A stretch of DNA of 64,000 bases from Streptomyces sp. NBC_01717 (GTDB taxonomy: Bacteria; Actinomycetota; Actinomycetes; Streptomycetales; Streptomycetaceae): the NCBI RefSeq assembly GCF_036248255.1, contig NZ_CP109178.1, forward strand, positions 7,817,001-7,881,000, in the 5' to 3' direction. Shown piece by piece: positions 52,142-60,663 of the stretch. Under the pieces are notes generated by a model. It was not told the DNA's origin. It saw only the letters and a list, made by a program, of their open reading frames with translations, and did no database searches. The first letter of the stretch is position 1. Each line of letters starts with the position of its first letter. The translations under genes and the position numbers were made by a program.

Positions 52142-52336
52142 CTAGTCAGGGTGAGGCAGCGCGGTGAGGGGGATCAGCCGCTGCGCGGGAAGCTGAGGAA
52201 AGTGGCTGACTGCGGCTGGCTGCACAAGAGCCCCGACGGGAAGTTGGCTGGCGATACGGGCGATGCCGACGCCCTTGTCGTACAGGGCGAGGGCCTTGGG
52301 GAGCACGCGCTGTGTTTCCGGTTCGGCCTCAGTCAT
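52142..52336 (-). CDS. Short helix-turn-helix-like fragment, 64 residues
   Basis: From ATG 52336 the frame reads MTEAEPETQRVLPKALALYD and KGVGIARIASQLPVGALVQP. The LALYDKGVGIARIA part is like the start of the helix-turn-helix found in serine recombinases and related proteins, but the rest does not continue the motif. It may be the leftover of a recombinase or a small unknown gene. No clear ribosome site was seen. Confidence 0.35.
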   Translation of the reverse strand: MTEAEPETQRVLPKALALYDKGVGIARIASQLPVGALVQPAAVSHFPQLPAQRLIPLTALPHPD

Positions 52337-52464
52337 GGCTGCGGCAATCGGCGACATCGACCCGTAGCTGGGCACAGGCGAGCAATGTGGGTCAGCTCGT
52401 GCCAGGACAGGTCGGTGTGGGCCGACGGTTCGGCTCGACGCGAGTGTGCGCTGGTGATCCCTGG

Positions 52465-52905
52465 TCAGCGGCGGCCGGTGGCCAGGATGACGAGGAACTG
52501 GCCGCCGCCCGGCTCGATGTCGGCGGTCACCGGCAGCCCCGGTACCAGTCGGGAGAACCGGTCCACCAGCCAATCCGCCGCCTCTTGGGCGTCCCGCTTG
52601 GTCGGACAACGGCCCACCATCTCGCGGCCCCCCTTGCGCTCCAGCCTCCCGGCAACGGTGATCAGCGGCGCGGGTTCGACCACGTACAGACGGTCCGGCC
52701 AGGCGATGACCACCTTGACCGCGCCCTTGCGGGTGTTGCATCCGCGGTGCGCGAGCCGCTCGGCGACCTTGGCCTTCCGGTCGGCAGTCCGGCTGTCGAC
52801 GCTGGGTCCCCGCGGGTCGTTCACCGACTCGTCGGGGTCGACCGCTTCGTCACACACCCAGCACCGCCAGCCGTCGCGCTCGGCCACATCATCAAGGAGA
52901 CTCAT
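52465..52905 (-). CDS. HNH-like zinc-ribbon protein
   Basis: The 146-residue protein starts MSLLDDVAERDGWRCWVCDE and continues VDPDESVNDPRGPSVDSRTA and RLAHRGCNTRKGAVK. The CWVC pair and the later HRGCN are arranged like an HNH nuclease finger, although the central His-His-Asn is not fully clear. The C-terminus is a separate alpha-beta part. There is no ribosome site, but TAGTTT lies six bases before the ATG, so the message is probably leaderless. It is the most intact small gene of the left island half. Confidence 0.65.
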   Translation of the reverse strand: MSLLDDVAERDGWRCWVCDEAVDPDESVNDPRGPSVDSRTADRKAKVAERLAHRGCNTRKGAVKVVIAWPDRLYVVEPAPLITVAGRLERKGGREMVGRCPTKRDAQEAADWLVDRFSRLVPGLPVTADIEPGGGQFLVILATGRR

Positions 52906-53037
52906 CCGAGCAAACTAGCCTGCCCGGCCGCCACCCCGCGCACCAGGGCCCCAGCAAGGTCTCCACACCGGCCAACAATGCTGCAACGCCTGGCAACCAG
53001 CGTCACCGATGCTTTGACCTGTGTGAATGCCGATACG

Positions 53038-53084
53038 TTGATGACCCACCAAAGTATCGAGGCGGTGGGCCCGAGGGTCATCAA
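53038..53084. repeat. Nested inverted repeat at the edge of the IS630 remnant
   Basis: TTGATGACCC (53038-53047) is mirrored by GGGTCATCAA (53075-53084). Inside it, CCCACC is mirrored by GGTGGG, giving a large stem-loop. It sits at the 3' limit of the transposase remnant. It could be a terminator or a mark of an imprecise deletion. Confidence 0.5.
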
Positions 53085-53945
53085 GGCATCGACGATGAAC
53101 TCTGGTGGGCCTGGGCCGTCACCTTGATGACCAGGGGCACGTAGATGTCGCCTGCCGGGTTAGCTTCCTCCAGCTTCTGCAAGAACCGCTGGTAGAAGGC
53201 ACTGTTGCGGGAGGACGCGGTCATGGTGACCTGCTGCCCGTCCGTGACACGCAAGCCGCCGTGGACCCAGGTCTCCTCCGGTCCACGGCTGTACTCCAGC
53301 TCACCTTTGATGCGGTGTCCGTCCGGCGACCAGCCCGGCGTCGGCGGGAAAGTACGCGGGATCACCGGCCCGAGTTCGTCGACGCAGACGACCGTCGCGT
53401 CCTCGGGCGGGCAGGTGTAGAGGCCGACGACCCGCGTCCTTTTCCCTCGAAATCCGGATCCTTGGAACGGATCCAGGAACGCGTGCGGCGCCATCGCACG
53501 CCCTCGGCCAGCAGGATTCTGCGGACCTGCGAGCGCCCCACCTCAATCCCCAGTTCCCTTGCCCGACCCGCCAACGCGTCCAGGGTCCACTCCGGCGGTC
53601 CGGCCTCGTCCATGGCCTCGAGATCCCCGCCCGGCTGGACCATCAGTCTGCGCGGCGGGGGCTGCCCGACCAGGGCGATGATCCTCGACCGCTCGAGTTC
53701 GGTGATCCGCCGCTTGCGGCCCTGCCCGCCCAGATCCTCCAGACCCTCGAGACCGGAACGGTTGAAACGGTGCAGCCAACACCGCACCGTCTTCTGGCTG
53801 CAACCCAGTTCAAAGGCGATCTCGGGCACCCGAGACCCGGCCTAGCTCAGCTCGACCAACCGCGCCCGCATCACCAAGTCCGCCGGCGTCTTCCGCGCTC
53901 GAGCTAGCCGCCGCACCACCGATCTCTCACCCGAATCACGGCTCT
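53081..53945 (-). pseudogene. IS630-family transposase remnant
   Basis: Read on the minus strand, the start VVRRLARARKTPADLVMRAR is followed by an in-frame stop, then PEIAFELGCSQKTVRCWLHR and FNRSGLEGLEDLGGQGRKRR (winged helix-turn-helix). A frameshift follows near 53445 into RTRVVGLYTCPPEDATVVCV with DELGPVIPR (the first Asp region of the DDE core), then GDIYV. After GDIYV the expected DDE remainder is missing. At least one stop, one frameshift and a C-terminal truncation make it dead. Confidence 0.8.
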
Positions 53946-54043
53946 GTCGCGCCCGCAACACCACCCCGAACCACCCATCCCGACCACCCCAAACAACCCC
54001 GCCACCAGCATGTATACCCACTGAAAGCGGAATCCAGCACTAG

Positions 54044-55139
54044 GGCGCGTATCGAGTCGTGATCAATCTGCGGGATTCGCCCTCGTGGTGGGGCCTGGAC
54101 CGGTAGATGTTCTCGCATGACGCGAGTGCAACTGGCGGACACGGAGTGGGAGTTCATCGAGCCGTACCTGCCGATCGGCGAGTACGGCCCGTACCCGGAG
54201 CGGCTGCGGCAGCAGTTCGAGGGGGTGATCTGGCGGTTCAAGACGGGCGGGCAGTGGCGGGAGATGCCGCAAGAGTTCGGTGCCTGGTCGACCGTCCACA
54301 ACCGCTTCCGGCAGTGGCGTGACGCCGGCGTCTTCGAGGCCCTGCTGGAGGGGCTGATCGCGGAAGCTGCGAAGCGGGGCGAGGTGGACCTGTCCCTGGT
54401 CAGTATCGACTCCACTACCGTGCGGGCTCACCACGACGCCGCCGGAACGCACCTGGACCAGGACGTCGTCGCCGCGCTGGAGAAGGCCGCCGCCGAGGAG
54501 GAGAAGGCCCGGTCAAAGGGGGCGGCCTCGAAGAACAAACCGGGTCGGACACAGAAACCAGTCCCGGGCGGGAAGAGCGACGACGTATCCGGCGTCGGCG
54601 CAAACTGCGGCTGAAGGCCGCTCTCCTCGGACGCTCCAGAGGTGGGCAGACCAGCAAGGTGCACCTCGCCGCCGACCGCAAGTGCCGCCCGCTGGCGTTC
54701 GTCCTGACCGCGGGACAGGCCGCGGACAGCCCGCATTTCATCCCCGTGCTGGGGAAGATACGGGTCCGCGGGCCCGTCGGCCGCCCCCGCACCCGGCCGG
54801 ACGCTGTCGCCGGGGACAAGGCCTACTCGTCCCGCGGTAACCGGGCCTACCTACGGAAACGCCACATCAAGGCAGTCATCCCGGAGAAGAGGGACCAGGC
54901 CGCCAACCGGACGAAGAAAGGCTCCAACGGCGGCCGGCCCGTCAGCCACGACACCGACCTCTACAAGGAACGGAACACCGTCGAGCGCCTGATCAACAAG
55001 CTGAAGGCCTGGCGCGGCATCGCCACCCGATACGACAAGACCCCCGACAGCTACCTCGCCGGACTCCACCTGCGCGCCTCGATGATCTGGATCAAAGACC
55101 TCACCCGGACCACCCATTGATCACGACTCGATACGCGCC
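54044..55139 (+). mobile_element. IS5-family insertion sequence with CTAG target repeat
   Basis: The element is bounded by 24-bp perfect terminal inverted repeats (left ggcgcgtatcgagtcgtgat..., 54044-54067; right 55116-55139) and flanked by CTAG at 54040-54043 and 55140-55143. It contains one transposase gene in two frames. The perfect repeats suggest recent insertion. The right CTAG is also the left target repeat of the next element. Confidence 0.9.
54117..55120 (+). CDS. IS5-family transposase, two frames joined by -1 frameshift
   Basis: Frame A (54117-54614, 165 residues) has DTEWEFIEPYLPIGEYGPYP, GGQWREMPQEFGAWSTVHNR and SIDSTTVRAHHDAAGTH with the first catalytic Asp. Frame B, shifted by -1 and open from before 54530 to 55120, has LGRSRGGQTSKVHLAADRKC, AVAGDKAYSSRGNRAYLRKR with the second Asp, and NTVERLINKLKAWRGIATRY with the final Glu. 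Many IS5-group elements make the full enzyme by programmed frameshifting; the overlap of about 80 bases allows that here. The exact slip site was not identified. Confidence 0.87.
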
Positions 55140-55143
55140 CTAG

Positions 55144-56585
55144 TAGGGCTTGGTCAGGTTCGTATGGGGGTGGGTATGTTGCGGTGGCAGGTGGGGCAGG
55201 CGCCGACCCAGAGGGCGAGGAGTGTCTGGAGTTCGCGGAGGACCTGGTAGAGGCTCAGACCTGCGCTGAGTCTTTTGGGTGGTGTGCCAGTCGTTGCAGG
55301 GTGCAGAAGGCATGAGCTGCGGAGACGAGGGTGACGTGGTGATGCCAGCCGTTCCAGGTGCGGCCTTCGAAGTGGGCAAGTCCCAGGGCCTGTTTCATCT
55401 CGCGGTAGTCGTGCTCGATGCGCCAGCGTAGTTTGGCCAGCCGCACCAGTGTGGCCAGCGGCATCCCGGAAGGCAGGTTCGAGAGCCAGAACTGCACCGG
55501 CTCGGGCTCGGTGGCGGGCCATTCGGCCAGCAGCCAGCGCTCTGGTAGTTCTGGACCGTCGCCGGCTGTGCGGGCACCGCGTCCGGCCGGTCGGACGCGC
55601 AGAGCGACGAAGCGTGAGTGCATGCGCTTGAAGCCGCTTTGGCCCTGGCCTGGCCGGGATCCTTCCCGCCAGGACACCGGTCTCGCAGCAGCCCGGCCGG
55701 CCGCGATGACCAAATTTTTCATGGTCTGTGCAGGCTCGGGATACTGCATCTTCGGTGGCCGGCCGGTGCCCGCATAGGCAGGCTGGACAGGCCGGGCGCC
55801 GGCCCGATGGGCGGTGTGGCGGGAAGAAATGCCCACCGCATAAGGCAGGTTGCGTTCCTCCAAGCCCAGACGGAAGGCGGCGGCATCACCGTATCCGGCG
55901 TCCGCGACGACCAAGGGGAGGTCGATGCCCCACGAGCGGGTCTCATCGATCATGTCCAGGGCCAGCTGCCACTTCTCCACATGCCCCGCCTGGGAGGGAA
56001 TGCCGCAGCGGCCCCGGCGGGCGACCTTGTCCGCATCCGCCTCCGGCGAGCCCGGATCCCAGGAAGCGGGCAGGAACAGCCGCCAGTTCACCGCGGCCGA
56101 GGCATGATCGCGGGCCAGGTGCAACGACACCCCGACCTGACAATTGGTGACCTTGCCCGCGGTGCCGGTGTACTGCCGGGACACACACGCCGAGGCGTCC
56201 CCGTCCTTCAAAAAGCCGGTGTCATCGACGATCAGCGCCTCCGCACCGATCACATCCTGCATCTTCCAGGCCAGCCGGGCCCGCACATGCGCTGGATCCC
56301 ACGGGCTGGTAGTCACGAAGTGGGCCAGTGCCTGCCGGTTGCCGTCCTCGCCCAGACGCGCCGCCATCGGCTCCACCGACTTGCGCCGACCCTCCAGCAG
56401 CAGCCCACGCACATACACCTGCCCCCACCGCCGCTGATCCGCACGGAAGAACCCGTCGAACATCTCCGTCGTGAATGCCTCCAGGTCCTCCCGGACCCCG
56501 GCCATCTCTTCAGGTGTCACACCACCTCAACGACACTCACCAACAAGCAGACACGCCACCCACGAGTGAAGCTGACCAAGCCCTA
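55144..56585 (-). mobile_element. IS701-family insertion sequence with CTAG target repeat
   Basis: TAGGGCTTGGTCAG at 55144-55157 is matched exactly by its reverse complement at 56572-56585, giving 14-bp perfect ends. CTAG flanks the element at 55140-55143 and 56586-56589, as expected for IS701 (YTAR targets). One transposase gene fills it. It abuts the IS5-family element, sharing the CTAG between them. Confidence 0.9.
55154..56520 (-). CDS. IS701-family transposase, probable -1 frameshift near C-terminus
   Basis: From GTG 56520 the first frame gives 421 residues, including AEALIVDDTGFLKDGDASAC (first Asp), LPLVVADAGYGDAAAFRLGL (second Asp) and ALGLAHFEGRTWNGWHHHVT (Glu), and stops at 55255. 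The usual C-terminal segment, here LSLYQVLRELQTLLALWVGA then CPTCHRNIPTPIRT, lies in the -1 frame ending at 55154. The heptamer C-CCA-AAA at 55279-55273 is in the correct frame for -1 slippage and would give a protein of about 455 residues. A simple indel is the alternative. Confidence 0.85.
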
Positions 56586-56589
56586 CTAG

Positions 56590-57148
56590 GGGTCAGCCCA
56601 GATACGGCCCACCATGCGACCGGTCCAAGGTCGGCGCCTGAGCTGCGCCGGGTCCGCGCCGAGACGCCAGGAATCCTCAACCGCCGCACCGCCGCGCCGC
56701 CGACGGCTGTTAGCGGGATGTTGCTATATCTCCCCGGCTCGCCGCTCTTCGCGTCTCTATTGCTGTGATCACCGATCCACGCAACTCCGGAACTCGCGCT
56801 GACTCTCGGTGAGTGGGCGAGCGTGGTGGTTTCGCGCTGCTCGCCCGGCTTCCCGACGTTGAGGTAGGGCTCCGGCCGATTCATACGCATCACCTCGTCA
56901 CCGGTCCTCCGTGACGCGGCCTGGGTCCCCGAGGGTCCGCCGATCTCTCACAGGAGTATGTCGACCGTTGATCTACATACATCAACTCGTGTGCCAAGGC
57001 ACCGGGTTGTGGTGAATCGTGCATGGGAGTCGTGAAGAGTTCGCGTACGATTCTCGGGATTCGGTCACAGGAGCGGAAAACTCGGAGGGCTCACTCGGCG
57101 CTTCCGAACAGGTCGGGCGCCGACCATGCGATGGGAGACCGATCAACG
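56590..57148. other. Upstream region of the Endo H gene; no other gene seen
   Basis: This 559-base stretch between the IS701 element and the Endo H family gene has no supported coding sequence. It should contain the glycosidase promoter. The clearest feature is the inverted repeat at 56967-56986. No match to a DasR-type site (TGGTCTAGACCA) was seen. Confidence 0.5.
56967..56986. promoter_or_regulatory. Inverted repeat, possible operator for the Endo H gene
   Basis: GTTGAT at 56967-56972 is mirrored by ATCAAC at 56981-56986 with eight bases between. It is AT-rich compared with its surroundings and lies about 160 bases upstream of the glycosidase start codon. A dimeric repressor or activator site is plausible. 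Confidence 0.45.
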
Positions 57149-58063
57149 ATGTTCACTCTGGTATGGAGCAGAGTGCGGACGGCCGCGCTCGCGCTCTCGG
57201 CCGTAGCGGCCCTCGCCTCCGGCACGACCGGCGCGGCAGCGGCCCCCGCCCCTGCTCCCGCGAAGCAGGGGCCAACCTCGGTGGCGTACATCGAGGTGAA
57301 CAACCACAGCATGCTCAACGCCGGCAAGTACACGCTCGCCAACGGCGGCGGCAACGCCTTTGACGTCGCCGTGATCTTCGCGGCGAACATCAACTATGAC
57401 ACGAGCACGAAGGCGGCATATCTGTACTTCAACGAGAATGTGCAGCGCGTCCTCGACAACGCCGCCACGGAGATACGGCCGTTGCAGCAGAAGGGCATCA
57501 AGGTCGTCCTCTCGGTGCTCGGCAACCACCAGGGTGCAGGGTTCGCCAACTTCCCGTCCCAGCAGGCGGCGTCGGCGTTCGCGAAACAAATGTCGGACAC
57601 TGTGGTCAAGTACGGCCTCGACGGTATCGACTTCGACGACGAATACGCCGAGTACGGCAACAACGGCACCGCCCAGCCCAACGACAGCTCGTTCGTGCAC
57701 CTGGTGACGGCAGTGCGCGCGAACATGCCGGACAAGATCATCAGCCTCTATAACATCGGCCCGGCCGCGTCGCGCCTGTCCTACGGCGGCGTCGACGTCT
57801 CCTCCAAGTTCGACTACGCCTGGAACCCGTACTACGGCACCTGGCAGGTCCCCGGCATCGCACTGCCCAAGTCGAAGCTGTCGCCGGCGGCCGTCGAGAT
57901 CGGCCGGACCTCGCAGAGCACTGCCGCCGACCTCGCCCGTCGCACCGTCAGCGAGGGATACGGCGTCTATCTGACGTACAACCTCGACGGCGCCGATCGC
58001 AGTGCCGACGTCTCCGCGTTCACCAGGGAACTGTACGGCAGTGACGCCGTCTACACGCCGTAA
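57149..58063 (+). CDS. Secreted endo-beta-N-acetylglucosaminidase, Endo H family (GH18)
   Basis: The 304-residue protein closely follows the Endo H sequence as I recall it. A signal peptide (about residues 1-32, AALALSAVAALASGTTGAAA) leads into VAYIEVNNHSMLNAGKYTLA, FDVAVIFAANINYDTSTKAA and LSVLGNHQGAGFANFPSQQA. The catalytic LDGIDFDDEYAEYG has Asp near 163 and Glu near 165. The enzyme cuts between the two GlcNAc units of high-mannose N-glycans, outside the cell. The ATG of MFTLVW is preferred; GGGAG lies about 11 bases upstream, and an ATG 18 bases earlier is also possible. It sits inside the accessory region. Confidence 0.95.
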   Translation: MFTLVWSRVRTAALALSAVAALASGTTGAAAAPAPAPAKQGPTSVAYIEVNNHSMLNAGKYTLANGGGNAFDVAVIFAANINYDTSTKAAYLYFNENVQRVLDNAATEIRPLQQKGIKVVLSVLGNHQGAGFANFPSQQAASAFAKQMSDTVVKYGLDGIDFDDEYAEYGNNGTAQPNDSSFVHLVTAVRANMPDKIISLYNIGPAASRLSYGGVDVSSKFDYAWNPYYGTWQVPGIALPKSKLSPAAVEIGRTSQSTAADLARRTVSEGYGVYLTYNLDGADRSADVSAFTRELYGSDAVYTP

Positions 58064-58257
58064 GGCGGCCACACGCCCCGGCACGCGGTGCTCCCTCGGG
58101 GCCTGCCGCATCCCATAGCGCCGCGACCCGTGCAGGCCGCGCTGTCGACAACGATGTCGGGGGCGCGGTCACACGCCTGCCTGCTGCCCCTCTTACGGGT
58201 CAGGAGGCAGGCCACATCTGAATGACCCAGACCTCCAGTGGGTCCTCGTGGGGACCG

Positions 58258-58533
58258 TCAGGAGGGAAAGGATCGAGGGCTAGGGGCCCTCAAGGTGATC
58301 CCGCCCCCGGCACAGCACCCGAAGACGTCGGTGACCGCCAGCCGCAGCACCCCCGCCGGGACCATGCCTCCGGTGGCTGACACCGCCTCCAGGTGTGGGG
58401 CCACCAGTTCACGGACCGTCGCGGCCACCCGTTGCAGTTCCTGACTGTCCGCGAGGACATGCCATGGCCGCGCCACCAGGCAAAGACCCTCGGAGGACTC
58501 CCCGGCGGATGGGGCAGGAACGACAGCATTCAT
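58258..58533 (-). CDS. Small hypothetical protein, 91 residues
   Basis: GAGGAGG precedes the ATG (MNAVVPAPSAGESSEG) at ideal spacing. The protein continues LVARPWHVLADSQELQRVAA and TVRELVAPHLEAVSATGGMV, with a predicted helix and a Gly/Cys-rich GCCAGGG near the end. No family was recognised. It is convergent with the Endo H gene and divergent from the methyltransferase gene. Confidence 0.6.
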   Translation of the reverse strand: MNAVVPAPSAGESSEGLCLVARPWHVLADSQELQRVAATVRELVAPHLEAVSATGGMVPAGVLRLAVTDVFGCCAGGGITLRAPSPRSFPS

Positions 58534-58778
58534 CGACGCCTCCTCGGCGTTGAACTGGGTATGCCGGAAACTGCCGACCACCCCCGTGAGCCGGACGCAG
58601 AAGAGGTCCTAGGACTGCATGGTTCTCGACGCACTCCTGCGGTGAGCCGTGCGGCCACTGACAGCACGATGCCACCGAGGAGCACATGAACGAGCCCGTT
58701 GCGCCGGATGCTCCCGCTCGGACCGAAGGGTAGTGCCGTGAGTCCAGCCACTTCTTCGCGTAGCTACACGGGCGCCCC

Positions 58779-59396
58779 ATGATTGGCCTTATGAGTCGCT
58801 GGACGGATTTGGCCGGGAAAGCATCCGGGGAGGACTACGCCGCACGATTCGCGACCCTGGCCCGTAGTGGCAAGAACGTGCACGGTGAGGCGCAGTTCTG
58901 TGCAGCTCTCGTGCCTGTCGGAGCGCGGGTGCTGGACGCCGGGTGCGGTACCGGACGCGTCATGATCCGGCTCGCGGAACTCGGGTACGAGTGTGCCGGG
59001 GTGGATCTTGACGCGTCGATGCTGGCAGTGGCGCGGATGCAGTCGCCTGGACTGCCCTGGTTCCAGCTCGATCTGGCCGAGTTCGAGCCGGCCCTGCTCG
59101 GCATTGCGGGAGGCTTCGACCTTGTCGTTGCTGCGGGAAATATTTTCCCGTTGCTCGCCCCCGGCACTGAGACCACGGTGGTTGAGCGCCTGTCCGCGGC
59201 ACTGCGTCCGGGCGGCCTGCTGGTCGCCGGCTTCGGCCTGGACGAAGCCCACCTGCCGGTGCTGCCCAACCTCACACTGTCGGACTACGACGACTGCTGC
59301 GCCGCGGCCGGACTCACCCTCGTCGACCGGTTCGCCACCTGGGATGCCGACCCTTATGGCGGCGGCGGTTATGCCGTCAGTGTCCACCATCGGTGA
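58779..59396 (+). CDS. Class I SAM-dependent methyltransferase
   Basis: The 205-residue protein has a Rossmann methyltransferase core with the SAM-binding loop ARVLDAGCGTGRVMIRLAE at about 48-66, ECAGVDLDASMLAVAR with the acidic residue of motif II, and FDLVVAAGNIFPLL (motif III area). The substrate is unknown. ATG 58779 and ATG 58791 are both possible; neither has a clear ribosome site. Confidence 0.85.
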   Translation: MIGLMSRWTDLAGKASGEDYAARFATLARSGKNVHGEAQFCAALVPVGARVLDAGCGTGRVMIRLAELGYECAGVDLDASMLAVARMQSPGLPWFQLDLAEFEPALLGIAGGFDLVVAAGNIFPLLAPGTETTVVERLSAALRPGGLLVAGFGLDEAHLPVLPNLTLSDYDDCCAAAGLTLVDRFATWDADPYGGGGYAVSVHHR

Positions 59397-59552
59397 GGGC
59401 GTACCGGACGTCTTGGTTGCCGCGTCCAACAGGCAGGCTGGGGGCCACTGTGCACCGTGGGCAACTCCCTGGAGGTAACCAGTTGTCGGCGGTCATTCCC
59501 CCGATGGTGCAGGGCGGCACTTAGGAATAGCCAGGTCGACCAGGGTGAGTTG

Positions 59553-59576
59553 CCTTAACGGGGGTTTGGTGGACAC
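59553..59576 (+). repeat. Direct repeat, copy 1 (CTTAACGG...TTGGTGGACAC)
   Basis: CCTTAACGGGGGTTTGGTGG followed by ACAC recurs almost unchanged at 60641-60663, with one base missing. The two copies are in the same orientation about 1.1 kb apart and flank the small membrane protein and ATP-binding protein genes. Their reverse complement starts TGTCCACCAA, which looks like a transposon end. Confidence 0.55.
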
Positions 59577-59640
59577 GTCTTGCGTGGTGCGGGGGAGGAG
59601 GCTTGATGAGCTCGCCCGCGCCGGGTTCCCGCCGGCGTCG

Positions 59641-59814
59641 TCAGCGTCTGCGGGAAGGGCGGCGGCCGACTCCGATTCCCGCGACGTGCAGGGCAAGAAG
59701 TGCCAGGCCCAGGAGCATGAGGTTCACGGAGGAGAAGACGTCGTTGGTGGTGATGTCTGCTGCGTTGATCAGGAAAGCGATGACGAACAGGACGGCCGCG
59801 GCTATGCCGAGCAT
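59641..59814 (-). CDS. Small 57-residue two-helix membrane protein
   Basis: AGAGGAG seven bases upstream of an ATG opens a 57-residue frame: MLGIAAAVLFVIAFLINAAD, TTNDVFSSVNLMLLGLALLA, then LHVAGIGVGRRPSRRR. It has two hydrophobic helices and a basic C-terminal tail, which should face the cytoplasm. It is divergent from the ATP-binding protein gene. No family name can be given with confidence, though proteins of this style are frequent in Streptomyces. Confidence 0.75.
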   Translation of the reverse strand: MLGIAAAVLFVIAFLINAADITTNDVFSSVNLMLLGLALLALHVAGIGVGRRPSRRR

Positions 59815-59984
59815 GGGGTGCTCCTCTCGAAGGGGGTGAAGTGCGTGTGCCCTGACATCCCAAGGGCAGACCCCGTTTCCGCTTCGGCTTCGGGACGCCG
59901 GCCGGGCTGTGTGCCGGGGTTTCCGGGGTGTCCTTCGAAGCCGGGGGTAGGAGGGTGCGAGGAGAGTGGAGTGAGGGAGGGCCG

Positions 59985-60425
59985 ATGGCGAAGGACACGT
60001 CGCTGCGCGCGGTGGGATGGGCGCAATCGTTTCCGGTGTCGCAAGGGGTGCGGGCCGGCCGTCGGTGGACGCGGGGGCACCTGGTGTCCCTGGAGTGGAC
60101 CGAGAACGCCCCCGAAACAGTGGACGCGATACTACTCAGTGTCTCCGAGCTGATTACCAACGCACACGTGCACGCGCACAGCGACGCCCAGCTGGTACTC
60201 ACCTGGGACAGCCACTGCCTGCACGTGAGTGTCCACGACTCCGCCCCCCTGCCCCCTGCCAAGCAGCCCGAAGACCTCACGACGACCGGAGGGCGCGGAC
60301 TGGCCATCGTCGACGCACTCGCCGACGGCTGGGCCACGCATCCGCAGGCGTCGGGCAAGACTGTCACCGCGTGCTTCGTGCCACCAGGTGCTCCGAAGCC
60401 TCGGCATGGCTGGGACGTCAGCTGA
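59985..60425 (+). CDS. RsbW/SpoIIAB-like ATP-binding regulatory protein
   Basis: The 146-residue protein is a lone GHKL ATPase domain: SVSELITNAHVHAHSDAQL (N box; Asn near 59), LHVSVHDSAPLPPAK (Asp near 85, G1-like) and DLTTTGGRGLAIVDALADGW (G2 loop near 102). Such proteins in Streptomyces act as anti-sigma or anti-anti-sigma partner kinases. GGGAGG precedes the ATG. No sigma factor or STAS partner gene is adjacent, so the partner is elsewhere. Confidence 0.85.
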   Translation: MAKDTSLRAVGWAQSFPVSQGVRAGRRWTRGHLVSLEWTENAPETVDAILLSVSELITNAHVHAHSDAQLVLTWDSHCLHVSVHDSAPLPPAKQPEDLTTTGGRGLAIVDALADGWATHPQASGKTVTACFVPPGAPKPRHGWDVS

Positions 60426-60640
60426 GTTCCGGGCGGAAGTGACCCGGAGCCGGAGGAAGGGTGTCCCGGTTTGACCCGGCGCACGCCTCACGCCCGTGCC
60501 GCCCGACATGCGTGTGGCCAGGCCGTGCTGGGCGCATCGTGGAGAGGGCGCGTCGCGCTCTCAGGAGCCAGTGCTTGAAGGCGTCCTTCGCCTTCTCCGG
60601 TCTGTCATGTGGAGCCCGCGGCCCCGGTAATCTGAGGGTG

Positions 60641-60663
60641 TCTTAACGGAGGTTGGTGGACAC
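60641..60663 (+). repeat. Direct repeat, copy 2, abutting the yjbQ fragment
   Basis: TCTTAACGGAGGTTGGTGG followed by ACAC matches the copy at 59553-59576 with one base deleted and two changed. Its last eight bases merge into the start of the yjbQ 3' fragment, so the repeat end and the fragment edge coincide. Confidence 0.55.

Noticed and set aside
56590..57148. DasR-type (dre) site upstream of the Endo H gene
   Set aside because: No sequence close to TGGTCTAGACCA was seen; only the unrelated GTTGAT/ATCAAC repeat.
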